From positions 23,078,455-23,142,454 of the forward strand of contig CAIIXF020000002.1 in assembly GCA_903813345.2 (NCBI GenBank): 64,000 bases of DNA, read 5' to 3'. The translations under genes and the position numbers were made by a program. This document shows positions 23,801 through 35,169 of this stretch, in pieces (position 1 is the first letter of the stretch; each line of letters begins with the position of its first letter). This stretch comes from Owenia fusiformis (lineage: Eukaryota; Annelida; Polychaeta; Sabellida; Oweniidae). The notes beneath the pieces were generated by a model that worked only from the letters and a program-made list of their open reading frames with translations, did no database searches and was not told where the DNA came from.

Positions 23801-26800
23801 TTTTTGATGACTTTAACAATATGTTGCCACTTTTAAGAAGTGACAGAAAATGAAATGAAACTAATAAATCAGTTGAGTTTTATATATCAAGTTGGAAATA
23901 ACATGGAACACTTAAGTTAGGACTATCAAGTACTGTAGTCTGGCAACAAATATATACCTTTTGCAACATGCCAAATATCAAAGAAATGTTTCACTTCTGG
24001 CATCTGCTCCCTCATGTATTTGTTTATTTGCAAGTGGCGATCTGTCACCAGCACCCTGGTCTTCCCCTCAACGGATTGTCTGCACCGCTTAAAAGCCTCC
24101 AGTTCCATGTTTTGGGATGCATGTTTTGGACATTCATTTTTCTGAAACACAATAACCTACAAACTTAATAGTGTCCACAGTATACAGGTAAAATGTTATT
24201 TTTCACTGCCTCCTCTGTAACCATCACTTCAACTTTATCCACTTTTTAAGACTTTTATGGTTCTTATTAAACAGTTTATGCTGTGCCAAGTCTACATGCA
24301 TATGTTGGTTTTATGATTATTTCATACCAGATATAGTATGCACCTGAACAAGTTCTGCTGAAACTATCTTATTTCTTGTCAGATCCATCAAGGAGTAGGC
24401 CCCATACTTTGCATTGTGGCCCATACTATCACAACGGGCATCGCCTCCCAGGATCATACCCTTCTCAGGAGTTGTGGAGATGAGGTCACTCCGCTGCATG
24501 TCCCAGACTCTTCTTATTGTACCTTTATAGTATGAAAACAATGCATTAACATGACAAATTAAAATAATTTGGAACAAATACATATGAATGGAGAAGAGGA
24601 AGAGAGAGACAAATACAGATGAGTATAGAAGAGGAAGAGAGACAAATACAGAGAGCGAGAGAGAGGGGGATTGTTAATAAATTATTCTTTAACTTACCAT
24701 GGAGAAATTTTCTCTGGTGATAGAAGAATGAGGACCTGTGATAAGTATGAAGGCCCCATGCCTTCAGCTGTCTTAACACCTTTGTTGGACATGCTCCTGA
24801 ATCAAAACATAATTGCAAATATAATGTAAAGAGAGTTCAATCTTTCTATAGGTTCAGGGCCAATAGCTTGGGGAGGGGATTCGAGTTGGGTTCGAGCAAA
24901 AATTCACCATTCTGAGCATTTTTCTAGTGACATTTTTGGGCCAAAGTTAACTGCTAAAAGTGAAACCCCTGGAATTTTTTTAAAAAAGTGAGCCACAGTC
25001 CTTGGCAAATACTGACTACAGGCCTGAGGTTGTACTTTTATGGATCCATTCAGCAAAATATTACTTAATGTGATAATAAGTACAGTTATTTTTAACCCAG
25101 ACACTTTTTTTTTTAGTTTTTATGATTCCTTTATTTAATAATAAACAGCATAAACAGGGCCTAAGCCAAAGCATTATTGGCCCTGTGGGTAACAGCATTT
25201 GAATTTACATAAAGATGGCTCTCCTGTTTGGAGAAATGAACTGATTGTATTTGACTCAACATAAATACATGTTACTTTAGACAATTTCTATTATTTTATA
25301 AAGAAAATCAGACACTTTACCCTTTTGACCAGCTGTTTTGTTTACCTGTGAAAAGAATGCTTGCTGACAGTCTGATGTTTCCCCTCACCAATCCGTGCAA
25401 ATCATTCTGGCTGCACCAACGGAATGTCTTGCAGCATTCACTGCATTTCTGCCAAATGGTCAACGAGGTCCCGTAGGTACTGTGGATGAAGGTGTGTGAG
25501 TTGGTGGCACAACAAAAGAAACAAAACTTGAACAAAAGAAGAAGTTGCTTCAACTCTACAGCAAACATGGTGTTTTCGTCAAACTCTGGTCTGAAAGAAC
25601 AGAATATAACAGAATATAAAGTTATATTATAAGTTAATTCAATTAGCCTACTTACATTTTTCACTATTTAATACGTAAATGTCACAAGTCAAAAACCTTA
25701 ACACGTAAATAACATTGCCATCAATACTTCGTGAATTTGTACTCTTGGAATTTCATGAATTTTCAAAAACTGGCGAATAGAGCGAAATATAGTTGCACAC
25801 GAAAATTACCAGGGGTACAGTTATGCTGCAGCTTACCCTTCAACTGGAGCTTCTTCGTCAATGTCTTCCTCATCATCATCCTCCCAGCCTTCTGGCTCCC
25901 AAGTTGGGTCACTGAACTCATCTTCATCAAATTCCTCATCTTCCTCATCATCATCTTCATCAGCAATTGTCTGAGTACCAATAGTAGTAACTGTTTTAGG
26001 TAGCTCTTCAATTTGACAGCCTTATAAAAAAAAAACAGGTGGTTGAACAAACATTTACCTTGCAATGAATTCTTATCTAACATCATTGAATTACATACAT
26101 TGACATACATGTACTGTCTCATATGTATGTCTGTTAAATCGCAATTCATTCTTTTGAGCAAATGAAGCAAGTCACACCATATAGCCTGAAAACGGTAAAG
26201 TCAGAGATGGCGGAAATGGCGGACATAACCGTCGCTTCAATTAGATTTCCATGAACTGTATATTAAATAGAGCACCTAGACTAAATTCCTTTGGGACAAC
26301 AATCAATCAAAGTGTCTTTATACTAATTGTACAGTTAATTAAGTTCTACCATCGAAATAAAGCCTTTAATTTAACGGATCAAAATGAGATATGGGACAAC
26401 GGACACTGTATTACCATATGCCATTTTCTTTGTAAATTTCAAATTCAGATTCAGTTGTCATTGATGATATCGAAGACGCTATATTGTGGCGATTCATGAC
26501 CCAATTTGATCGAAATTGGGATTTCATATGATACATCATCACAATTAGCTTAATACATGCACAGAATTAGCAACAATAAAATCTCATGAAATGAGGACCA
26601 TGTGATTAAAGAGTTGAAGCGATGGTTGTGTCCCCCAAACCTGAGTCTCACCTTTATCCCTTGTGTACAGACTTAATGTTTGTACACATTTCACTCTCTT
26701 CTCAATACAAGTCTGAGATGATGAATTTGCTGTTGCTTGAAATGCCTGAATGCACTTCTCTGATGTTGGGGCGGAATTCTTGAAGGTACTAGGGCACGGT

Positions 26801-29800
26801 GTCACAGCAACTCTTTTAGGTGATAGTATAGTGAGCTTGGATGGTGGATCTTGTTCCTCATTTAATGCCTCACTCAAATCCTGAAAATATAGAAGTTCAG
26901 AACTGTAGAAATACATGAAGAGCTGTTTATGCTACAGAAGAAAATATCGCTATAGAATGAAGCACACACCTATTCAGACAATTTCCGTTTTATAGGGATT
27001 CTGTAATCAAACATGTAAGAATATAGTATAATTGAGTACTCAATCTGCCTTGTTTGAGAAATATCATGAATGTGAATTCAAAAATGATCATTAATATCCG
27101 CAATGTGCACATATGATATCCACACTATATAAAAGTTCAGAACTAGAAATACAGATATAATCTGCAACAGCTCTAATTTCCAATTATTCATTTTGGGGAG
27201 AGTATTATTGCTTGATGTTTCGATATAGAATGAAGGACACATATAAAGTATATATACTGTATATAAAGTATATATATTTATATAAAGTATAATTGAGTGA
27301 TATCTGCACTGCTTGTTTTCGTTTTAGCAGTTTGCATTGGGTGCTGTACGTTATATAATTCACACATAAAAATATTTACCCTGGCTTTCTTCCTTTTAGC
27401 AAATGCACCCCTCTCAGTAACTTCTTTTACTGGCTCCTTCACCTTCTTCACACTGATTGAGGGCAGAGCCCCATCACACAGGGTCCAAGGTCTGAAAATA
27501 TGATTTTCAATAACTTTGCACAAATGGAACAGTGTATATACACTTATACACTTATATACCATGTCACGCTTTGACCACGAGTAGATGATTTTCAAGACAA
27601 GTAATACATTAAAATAATTTCTGGCCAGAAAGAAGCTTTCGTTCCCACATTCACCCTATGGGTATATTTTGATTTGATTGACATGGGCTGATTTCGCTTC
27701 ATACAGTTATCTGGTAGGTTGTTCCAGTTGTTGGTTATTCTCTGGCTAAATACGTTTTGTCATCAGTACTTGGATAAGTATGGAATTTCAGTCCTTGGTC
27801 CGATACATACTACATTACATGTGTGTATTTAATCTAAGGCAGTTCTACACAAAGTATGTCAATTGTCATAGATCCAGGCCGGGGACCATAGGACCACTCA
27901 TGCACATGCTACCTATTGCAAGACTTACGCCTGCCACAACCGTCACCATGTTAATCAGTGTTTTTTAAGTAGCGCAAGGATCCTGCCATGACCGTGGTAG
28001 TGTTATCGTGTAAGCCTGGTATAACCGTGACAGGCTGGTATAACCGTGACAATGCTGTATTCTATTGCAAGGCCTGTCATGACCCTGAAAGTGTTATCAT
28101 GGAAGCCTGGCGCGACCGTAGCCTTTATTGTGGTTTATAAGCGAACGTGAATATTAATGTATAGTAGTAATTTTGATTTTGACATGATTAAGATAGTTAA
28201 ACACCATGATCATAGTATTGAACTGTTTAATTGTAATGAAGATCACTTAAAATTGTTAAGGATATTCCTGGCATTAATGTCATACATATTTACTAGTCAT
28301 TGCAATACATTATAACGGTCATAGTAGAACTAAGCCTAAATCTCTACATTACCACCCTCATACCTGGCCTTGCAATACTATATTACATTGTCACGGTCAT
28401 ACCAGGCTTTGCAATACACATTGTCACGGTTATAGCAGTCCTAATTGTAAATTTCTACATTACCACTCTCATACCTGAACTTGCAATACTATATTACATT
28501 GTCACGGTCATGCCAGGCTTTGCAGTACTACATTACATTGTTACGGTCATACCAAGCCTTGCAGAACTATATTACATTGTCACGGTCATGGCAGGCATTG
28601 CAATATAATACAGCATTGTCGCGGTTATACCAGGCTTTCACGATAACATTACCACGGTCATGGCAGGATCCTACTTAAAAAACACTGAATAACATGGTGA
28701 CGGTTACGCCAGGCGTTAGTCTTGCAACAGATAGGGTCTCCACTCATGACCATATAACATTAATGAAAGAAGTAACAAGTTAGGAATAATCTAGGGTGAG
28801 AAACTTATTAGATGACATCTACTTAATTTCTGATCCCTAAGCTTCATTACGAAGCTTATGAGATCATAGCCCACGCGCCCTGGGCTATATAATTTTATAG
28901 CCTGTAAAATGCAACAAATGAAGAATCTATTTACGTGTTTTAGATTAGGTTTCTTAATCAGCCAACGCTCAGCTTTCCCTACCTTCATATTATTATGAAC
29001 AGATACTTCTGCCATACGACAGCTACCTAGTGTTTTGTAGATCTATCGATCATTTCCAAAAAGATGAAGATCATGGATGATTTTTGATTTTTTGTTTATT
29101 TTGGTTGACTTTTTACCTCCTGACCTAATTAAATGCGCCCATAAAAAAGTTCGTCAAAACTATTGTTTGTTTTTACTCAAGTGTACTAATGTACCATTGA
29201 AACGACCAAAATGATATTCTTATAAGATATTTTATATTTCTGATAATGTGCCTCATCCATTATGCAATAACTTATTGCATTGGACCAATCATAATAATAG
29301 TGGTGATGCGCATTGATCAAACATGGCCGACCGAACTATTTGTTATTTTGCCGGGAAATTCAATTTACGGAGTCAGATTAATTCATATCTATTCTCCAGG
29401 ATAATCTCAATGAAGAAGTGAAAAACGTGTACACAGATTAATCACCGAGACAAGGGCTAATCATAGCGGTGAGTAATAAATACTTTGAATCACCTAGCCC
29501 AAAAGGAACTACGTTAGAATCGTTGACGAAAATGGCGATAGGAAAATTTATATTTCAATTCATTCATCAGAAGAGCCTCGAAAGATAGAAAGGTAATTTT
29601 TTAACTTGCATACTATTGTGGAACTTACATTAGTGACTGGCCTGACTGGGCACGGAACTCATTCTCCAGCGTGTGTGTGTCAATAACTTCTCTCCGAAAA
29701 TGTTCGCTACATAAACGACTTTTGCAATTCGCCTTCCAATCACCCCTGCCTTGTTGCACGAACATTTCCCAAGTCCTGAATAGCTTGCCCTGTCTTGGAA

Positions 29801-29867
29801 ATTTAAACAGGGCAACAGTACTGCTGGGGATGTTAGAACATCCTCCAGCTACACATCTGTATGGCAT
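20898..29867 (-). CDS. THAP-domain DDE transposase-derived protein (Kolobok-like), complete 13-exon gene
   Basis: Exons: 29629-29867, 27380-27491, 26652-26880, 25837-26020, 25346-25590, 24698-24796, 24344-24522, 23958-24141, 23576-23660, 22958-23124, 22508-22679, 21957-22105, 20898-21082. All junctions are GT-AG and phase-consistent, giving 742 residues with no stop or frameshift. Residues 1-80 form a THAP zinc finger (MPYRCVAGGCSN, LFKFPRQ, RLCSEHF). Residues 194-255 are very acidic (DEDDDEEDEEFDEDEFSDP). Residues 255-336 are Cys-rich (CFFCCATNSH, QKCSECCKTFRWCS). An RNase-H-like transposase core follows: GGDARCDSMGHNAKYG, VLVTDRHLQINKY with FFDIWHVAKG, and LHYNENAGRE, offering candidate D, D and E residues. 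THAP plus this core is typical of Kolobok transposases (TTAA targets). Many introns, an intact frame and no terminal repeats recognised at the gene's edges suggest a host gene derived from a transposase. Family naming is from memory; catalysis is untested. Confidence 0.85.
21690..21920. repeat. dispersed AT-rich repeat in the THAP gene's last intron
   Basis: The stretch with TACTCCCACGAATAATTGAG, GTGACTGTGAAATTTC and CAGGAATTTCATGACTATTA resembles 25725-25815 (CGTGAATTTGTACTCTTGG, GGAATTTCATGAATTTTC). A decayed interspersed repeat with no coding content. Confidence 0.35.
23403..23520 (+). mobile_element. family G element, 5' fragment
   Basis: AAACAGCAACTCCACGGAGT then AGCAAATCCACCGAACAAAA matches the 5' block of the copy at 10312-10497. 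The microsatellite and 3' hairpin are missing. It ends 56 bp from the THAP gene exon at 23576-23660. Confidence 0.6.
23763..23853 (+). mobile_element. family T element, degenerate short copy
   Basis: ACACATTGAACACCAGAGCC, then TTTAACAATATGTTGCCACT and a GAAGTGACAG end match the 3' part of the short copies at 4667 and 48808. The 5' end is not recognisable. Confidence 0.45.
24560..24672. repeat. purine-rich GAGA low-complexity tract in a THAP gene intron
   Basis: It has repeated AGAGGAAGAGAGA and GACAAATACAGA words, with an imperfect duplication of about 45 bp (24590-24635 and 24636-24660). Simple-sequence expansion, 26 bp from the exon at 24698. Confidence 0.6.
24862..25024 (+). repeat. dispersed repeat, second copy of the 10745-10933 family
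   Basis: CACCATTCTGAGCATTTTTC, TTTTTGGGCCAAAGTTAACT and CCTTGGCAAATACTGACTAC then AGGCCTG match the family. Located in the intron between the exons at 25346 and 24796. Confidence 0.55.
27240..27294. repeat. TATATA-rich microsatellite
   Basis: A TATATAAAG unit is repeated about five times in the THAP gene intron upstream of the exon at 26880. Low complexity. Confidence 0.6.
27898..28740. mobile_element. foldback-type element with arms made of short subrepeats
   Basis: The left arm reads TATTGCAAGACTTACGCCTG, then ACCGTCACCATGTTA, GTGTTTTTTAAGTAG and GGATCCTGCCATGACCGTGG. The right arm, inverted, carries the same blocks in the same order to about 28730. Inside the right arm CATTGTCACGGTCAT followed by a CCAGGCTTTGCAATA-like block recurs several times (about 28390, 28500, 28530, 28575). 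Long inverted arms built from subrepeats are typical of foldback elements. It lies in the first intron of the THAP gene. The reading frames here are by-products of the repeats. Confidence 0.6.
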
Positions 29868-29942
29868 TTATTATCGATAAGTTTGCTCTTTAGTATAGAG
29901 TATTAATCCATCAATGGTTGTATTGACTGCCCCGCGTCATAG

Positions 29943-29953
29943 GTCACGTGACA
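29943..29953. promoter_or_regulatory. palindromic E-box GTCACGTGACA upstream of the THAP gene
   Basis: The 9-bp core TCACGTGAC (29944-29952) lies 77 bp upstream of the THAP gene ATG at 29867 on the minus strand. The same 11 bases occur upstream of the P2X7-like gene. Promoter assignment is inferred from distance only. Confidence 0.45.
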
Positions 29954-30493
29954 CATATTTATTGAAAAAATGAAAGTGAAAGTGACAATTCTTTATCTTA
30001 AGTTAACATCAATATTACAAACACATATCTTTTTTTGTATCATATATTTATTTCTTCATTATACATACATTTGTTTTATACAACATTGATTATTTTTAGC
30101 GATACCTTTACTATTAGATCTTTAAGTTTAAGGGCACTTTCTGCTATACCTGCCATGCTATTTACGCCGAAATTAGCCACCTGGTGGTGAAACTGGTTAC
30201 TAGTTATTACTACCTACTTGCATCTGGGTAATTCCAGTGCAGCATAATGTGAAACTAATACTCCATTAGTTTAATTATGGTAAATAATTACACAGAGTAC
30301 ACAGCCATTTAAAAAGTACTTGAGCAAAGATGGTTCAAAGTACCCAAACCCCCAATTACTCCAAACTGGTGAATGGTGCAAAATAATACACTCATTTGAC
30401 ATTGATTATAAACAAATACTTCTATACAAATTATAAAAGTGCTACTGTTAAAAGTGTACAGTGTACCTGTATATCCAAATAAATAATAAATAC

Positions 30494-30611
30494 CTGAAGA
30501 CACACTACCACTACTAGTGCCTGGACTGGTATTTGGTGTTGGTTGGCATTTTACACCACAGTGACAGCAAAAGTTTCCCACAGCTGGTTTCCCACAGCCA
30601 GTGCAAAACAT
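30494..30611 (-). other. candidate zinc-ribbon first coding exon
   Basis: After a polypyrimidine TTTTACAG acceptor, an ATG at 30611 opens MFCTGCGKPAVGNFCCHCG, continuing VKCQPTPNTSPGTSSGSVSS to a GT donor near 30494 (placed to within a base). Paired CxxC motifs form a classical short zinc ribbon, followed by a Ser/Thr/Pro linker. The donor phase (one base carried over) fits the acidic THAP gene exon at 25837-26020, so it could be an alternative N-terminus replacing the THAP domain. It could equally belong to another gene. The donor is supported only by GT after a CAG. Confidence 0.5.
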
Positions 30612-30649
30612 GTCTGTAAAACAAAAATTTCATTAATCTGAGAATAGTG

Positions 30650-31577
30650 GTAGTTTAGAAAATACATCACCAATAAAATGCATGATGGGGCTCCCGTAGG
30701 ATAATTGCAGCATGCACAATTTACCTATTTCTAATCACATTTCCACATATATGCGAATATGCTCACTATTTCTTTGCATTATTTAGGACCATAGACGAGA
30801 AAACCCTGTTTCGAAATCTGAGGGGGCCCCCGATTGAAATCGTGAAAAACTTTGCAAATTTAATCACTTATTCTGGACGTTTTAATTCAAACGGTTTAAT
30901 ATCTTAAAATAAAATAATGTCAGCAGATGTGGTTGTCACAAATCGAGCTAATTTAAAGTTTAAATGTCATTGGAGATAAAGTTTCTTATTTGTGTCATGG
31001 AAAATCCTGAACTTCCAGATTGGGATTTACCAAATTAAATAAACGGCTTTATTAGATTCTAGCCACATTTACAATTTTACCGGCAATCATCTAAATGATT
31101 GATTTAACTTCTGGTATCAGTAAAACCCTAAATCATTCGAAATTCAAATGTAATTGGTCGTAATTGGCATCCATGGTATTGCCAAAACAAGATGGCTGCA
31201 GGTCCAGATAGAATTCAAAATGGAGGGAGTTTGTATTAATTCACGGTATTTGTTTGTGAATTAAAGCTAATGATGGTCTGTGTAAAATTTAATTAATGTG
31301 TATACAGTATGCACAAAAGTTGAACAAAGGGTCGATCAGACTCAATCTTACTTGAGTGTGATAATTGGTTACGTAACAAAGCTTTACTGCATGGTCATGG
31401 TGTATTCTACTCTATTTTTATGCATGCTTCCAGGCCTATGCTGCTTATACTGCATGTTTACTAGTATTTTAGAAAATGTGAATAAAAATTGGTAATTTAA
31501 AATTGTATATGTTGTATTTACCCTTCAGGAACCCCAAAATGCATTTTATTAGTGATGTATTTTCTAAACTACCGAGA
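30650..31577. mobile_element. ~930-bp inverted-repeat element
   Basis: GTGGTAGTTTAGAAAATACA then TCACCAATAAAATGCATG at the left is mirrored by GCATTTTATTAGTGATGTAT then TTTCTAAACTACCGAG at the right. Arms are about 55 bp. The interior has no recognisable transposase, and the small frames inside lack coding character. Exact termini and target duplication were not resolved. Confidence 0.5.
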
Positions 31578-32113
31578 ATGGTACATCCTTCCAAGCATGT
31601 ATTAGTACCATAAATTAAAGTATAAATGTCATTGGTCATTTCAAAATATATGGTACATTGTCATCATAGCCAGTCAATTATACTTTACATGGCAAATGTA
31701 AATTTTGCCTAATCACCGGTAAATTATATCAATTCATTCAACTCACTTAATCATCAATTCACACATAGCTAGGCAAAGTGTGTCAGATTCCAGCCAATCC
31801 GAACAGAGTATTTTTACATGACAGCAGTGCATGAAATAATCAACAATAACGCATTTGTTGTGTATAGGTCACCAGTATGATATTCACCCGGTCCTGGGGT
31901 AACACCTACTGGTGCACTGATATGCTGCATGGTGAAATGTGTCTATAGGCAAAGGCAACGCAAGACAAAATATTTTGGAAAATATTCAATCAGACATTCT
32001 TTTTTCAGACCCAATGTCATATTTGGATAAGATTTACAATTCCTGTGATCGTGCCACATATAACGCCACGCGATTACGTGTTGATTTTAAACTGAATTTG
32101 CAATGAAAACGAT

Positions 32114-32119
32114 CGAAGA

Positions 32120-32154
<35 letters not shown>

Positions 32155-32163
32155 CGAAGATCT
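32114..32163. mobile_element. poly(T) tract flanked by a 9-bp target duplication
   Basis: CGAAGATCT occurs at 32114-32122 and again at 32155-32163, with only T bases (about 32) between. Read on the minus strand this is a bare poly(A) tail between direct repeats, as expected for retroposition of a tail with no body. Confidence 0.6.
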
Positions 32164-32625
32164 GGTACTTTCATTTCTCACATGTTTGATAGCGGGTCAT
32201 TAACTCTTAGCCTATTATCCATGTCTTATTTTTCACAAAAAAAACTCAGAGGAACCCCGCAGAATTCCAGCAGAATTGGCTTTTTTCTTTGCAGAATTCA
32301 CTAATTTCACTTGCAGAATTCAGTATTTTAACTCACGGAAAACTGGGGGGAGTGCCCTAGGCCCGGGAGGTTCACTGTATACAAAATTCAGCGGGTTCCT
32401 AGGCTGAACCCTCAAATATGATCAATATGTTCCCATACCAATCTGTTAAATTTCAATGTGTTCCCATACTGACAAAAATAATGCCCCAAAGCACACCAAA
32501 TGTCCAAATATAAGACCATTGCCATACCACATGTCCAGATGTAAGACTAAGGCCATTTAAAATGTCTAAAGCCCCGAGAAGAAGGCAGATCTTTGAGGAA
32601 AACGATCCAAAACAACCTCAAACTA

Positions 32626-33360
32626 GAAAACTGCAACTCCGCGAAGTAGCAAATCCCAACGAACAATATATCAATTACCAAATTAATTCCAATCAGTCAT
32701 AGAATTGAAAAATTTAGATTTTATGATTGCGAATTCCTGAAAGGCAGCCATTTTGAATTTTCTGAGGTACAAATCTGAAAAATAATACCATAATTGTGAT
32801 CTACTCTAAAATTCCTTCAATTTGAGTATAATATAGGCATACTTTGAAGGGATCGCAAAATTATTGCGAAATCCAACATTAGGCGGCCATTTTGAATTTC
32901 ACGAGGTCTGAATCTGAAAAAAGATACAATCAACTCTAAATTGCCTTTCATTTGAGTATAATAAAGCTATACTTCAGAAATACCTCAAAATTAACGAATA
33001 TTTCTGTTTTCCTGACCCCCCATACACGGCCCCAGGGGGTCAGCATGAAAAACAAGGAATATATGTGAAATAAATAGATGTTGTGAATATACTACCAAAA
33101 TTTCAAACAAAAATATTTATTACTTTGGTTTCGAATGAAAAATTCATGATTTTTACGAAAAAGTCTAGTCATTTTTAAAGCGGCGGCCATCATGGAAAAT
33201 TTTTTTTTGGGTAAAACTATTCACCAATATACATCGTTCCACCAAATATGAAGAAAATCCGTCAACTGGTATTTGAGTTATCTTCCGGACGGACGGACGG
33301 ACGGACTGACAGACGGAGGGCTTCACTATATCCCTACAGAACTTCGTTCGTTGGGATAAT
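32626..33360 (+). mobile_element. family G element, diverged long copy
   Basis: The 5' block GAAAACTGCAACTCCGCGAA then GTAGCAAATCCCAACGAAC, GCGGCCAT motifs, a GGAC run at about 33283-33306 and the 3' end AGAACTTCGTTCGTTGGGAT identify the family. The core differs from the 8697-9887 copy but keeps the sequence TATGAAGAAAATCCGTCAAC. Confidence 0.7.
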
Positions 33361-33478
33361 TAAGGATATGTGTAACTACTAGACCAATGCCATACACAAG
33401 TGAGAGGCAATGTATTTTCCTTACTCACTTCGAGAGCCATGTTAGATTTTGAAACTTATGGCTCTCAAACGGAGAAGT

Positions 33479-33962
33479 GAACAGCTGATCAATAGTGACC
33501 TTTGAAACTGAATTAAGTCGATCCGCGGCTTACTTTTGGTCTCTAACTGTGTCTTACATCAGTATCATCAATCCGTGTAAGTATTGGAGCGCTGGAGTAC
33601 TTCTTTTTCGATCAAGACTTGTAAATTGTTCATCGAGTTAAAGTTTTACAGACCTATTTCCAATATGGCGGTTTGCTAGGTGCGAGATACGCAACGAACG
33701 AAATGAATTTTGAGAATTAGTTAGGTTCGGACAACCTCCGGAGATTTACGAAAATGTCCGAGCAGAAACCGCCATATTGGAATTTGGCAGTAAAACGATT
33801 TCCTCGACTAACAATTACAAGTCTTGATCGAAAAAGAAGTACTCCAGCGCTCCAATACTTACACGGATTGATGATACTGATGTAAGACACAGTTAGAGAC
33901 CAAAAGTAAGCCGCGGATCGACTTAATTCAGTTTCAAAGGTCACGATCATTGAGCTGTCCAA
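33479..33962. repeat. long inverted repeat with identical 130-bp arms
   Basis: Positions 33495-33624 and 33815-33944 are exact reverse complements by direct comparison. Outside and inside these blocks the arms continue with lower similarity (for example CAATATGGCGGTTT at 33662 and its complement near 33768). The spacer between the perfect blocks is 190 bp. It could extrude as a hairpin. The 81-codon minus-strand frame over one arm is not taken as a gene. Confidence 0.8.
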
Positions 33963-34624
33963 ATGCTCCGTGGGAAAGCTATTATATCAAAATCCAAATA
34001 GCTTTCGCAGGAAGTAATATTTTCCATGACCATTCTCATACCAGGAGTGGAAAAATCTGACCATTGCCATACCTCAAATCATAATTTAGGGGGCATTCTC
34101 ATTCCAGATCCTAAAAATTGGGTCCATTGCCATACCAAATGTCAAAAAAGGGACCCCACATGAGCCGAGGATCCCCCCCGTCAAGGTTTATATACAGTGA
34201 ACACCCCAGGCTAGGAGCCCTGGCCCTGTGTCTAGTATTCAGTCAGTGAAACCCCTGCTCTAGCTAACCATCCCATTAAAAAAAATCAGGGTGATCAACT
34301 TTGGCCAAAAATCACTTGAACTGAGTTCTAAATTGTTGAAAAACTGCATGATTTTGAATGAATTTTTGTCCAGGCCGGTCTGAGGGGGGGTGATGCACAC
34401 GTGGTTCACGTCATGTCTGGCTTTTGAATGGTTTATCTGTAAAGTGCAACATCTACGTTATTTTGAACAAACAGATTGCCTTACAAAGGTAAAATATATA
34501 AAAGATAGTCCACTAGTATAGACAACTAGGCCTACATATACTCACTTTTCTGCTTGACAATCCCCGCTTCCTTCACTTCCGTTAATTTCAACCGTGACAC
34601 GCCACATAAAGTTTTCCTTTACAG

Positions 34625-35165
34625 AAGACTTTTAAAAAATTTCAGACTTATCTAAAAATCTGAACTGACTTATGAATTTCCAAAATCAGTTTTGCAAAAA
34701 AAAATTGCAAAAATATTTCTAAAAAATTATTATAATTTCTATAAATCATTTTACATTTACATATTTGATTTTTGAAATCCTAAAATAGAGTCTAAAGTTT
34801 TAAGGATTTTCTAAAAGTGTTTTTAAATCTTTAAATTGATTTTTAAATCAATTTATTTAATTTTTTTATATATATTTTGAAATTAAAAAATTAAATTTTC
34901 AAATTACAAAAGTTACTTCAATTTTTATTAAAGTTTTTGAATTTTAAATAAGTGTTTTGCGAGTTTTCAAAAGTTATTTATGATTTTAAAAAACTATTTA
35001 CATTTTTATTTAAGTTTTTAAATTTTCAATAAGTATTATGTGAGTTTTTATAAGTTAATTATGATTTTAAAAAACTATTTTTATTTTTATTAAAGTTTTT
35101 AAATTTTCAATAAGTATTTTGTGAGTTTTTAAAAGTTAATTATGATTTTCAAAAATAGAAATGAA
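34625..35165. repeat. AT-rich tandem-like low-complexity region
   Basis: Units with TTTTAAATTTTCAATAAGTA, GTGAGTTTTTAAAAGTTAAT and TATGATTTTAAAAAACTATT repeat about three times at roughly 90-bp spacing (34930-35150), preceded by less regular T/A runs. Confidence 0.6.
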
Positions 35166-35169
35166 AAAA

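Larger units (their letters stand above)
32340..34230. mobile_element. composite repeat region with diverged inverted ends
   Basis: GGTTCACTGTATACAAAATT near 32370 is mirrored by TTTATATACAGTGAACACCC near 34187. Both are followed inward by TTCCCATACCA or CATTGCCATACCA words, making the outer arms of a 1.9-kb structure. Nested within are a family G copy (32626-33360) and a long inverted repeat (33479-33962). No coding frame was recognised. Confidence 0.45.

Noticed and set aside
28300-28678. Hydrophobic-looking plus-strand frames rich in ITTLIPGLAIL
   Set aside because: They are translations of the CACGGTCAT subrepeats in the foldback element.
33717-33962. 81-codon minus-strand frame
   Set aside because: It lies on one arm of the long inverted repeat and shows no domain similarity.
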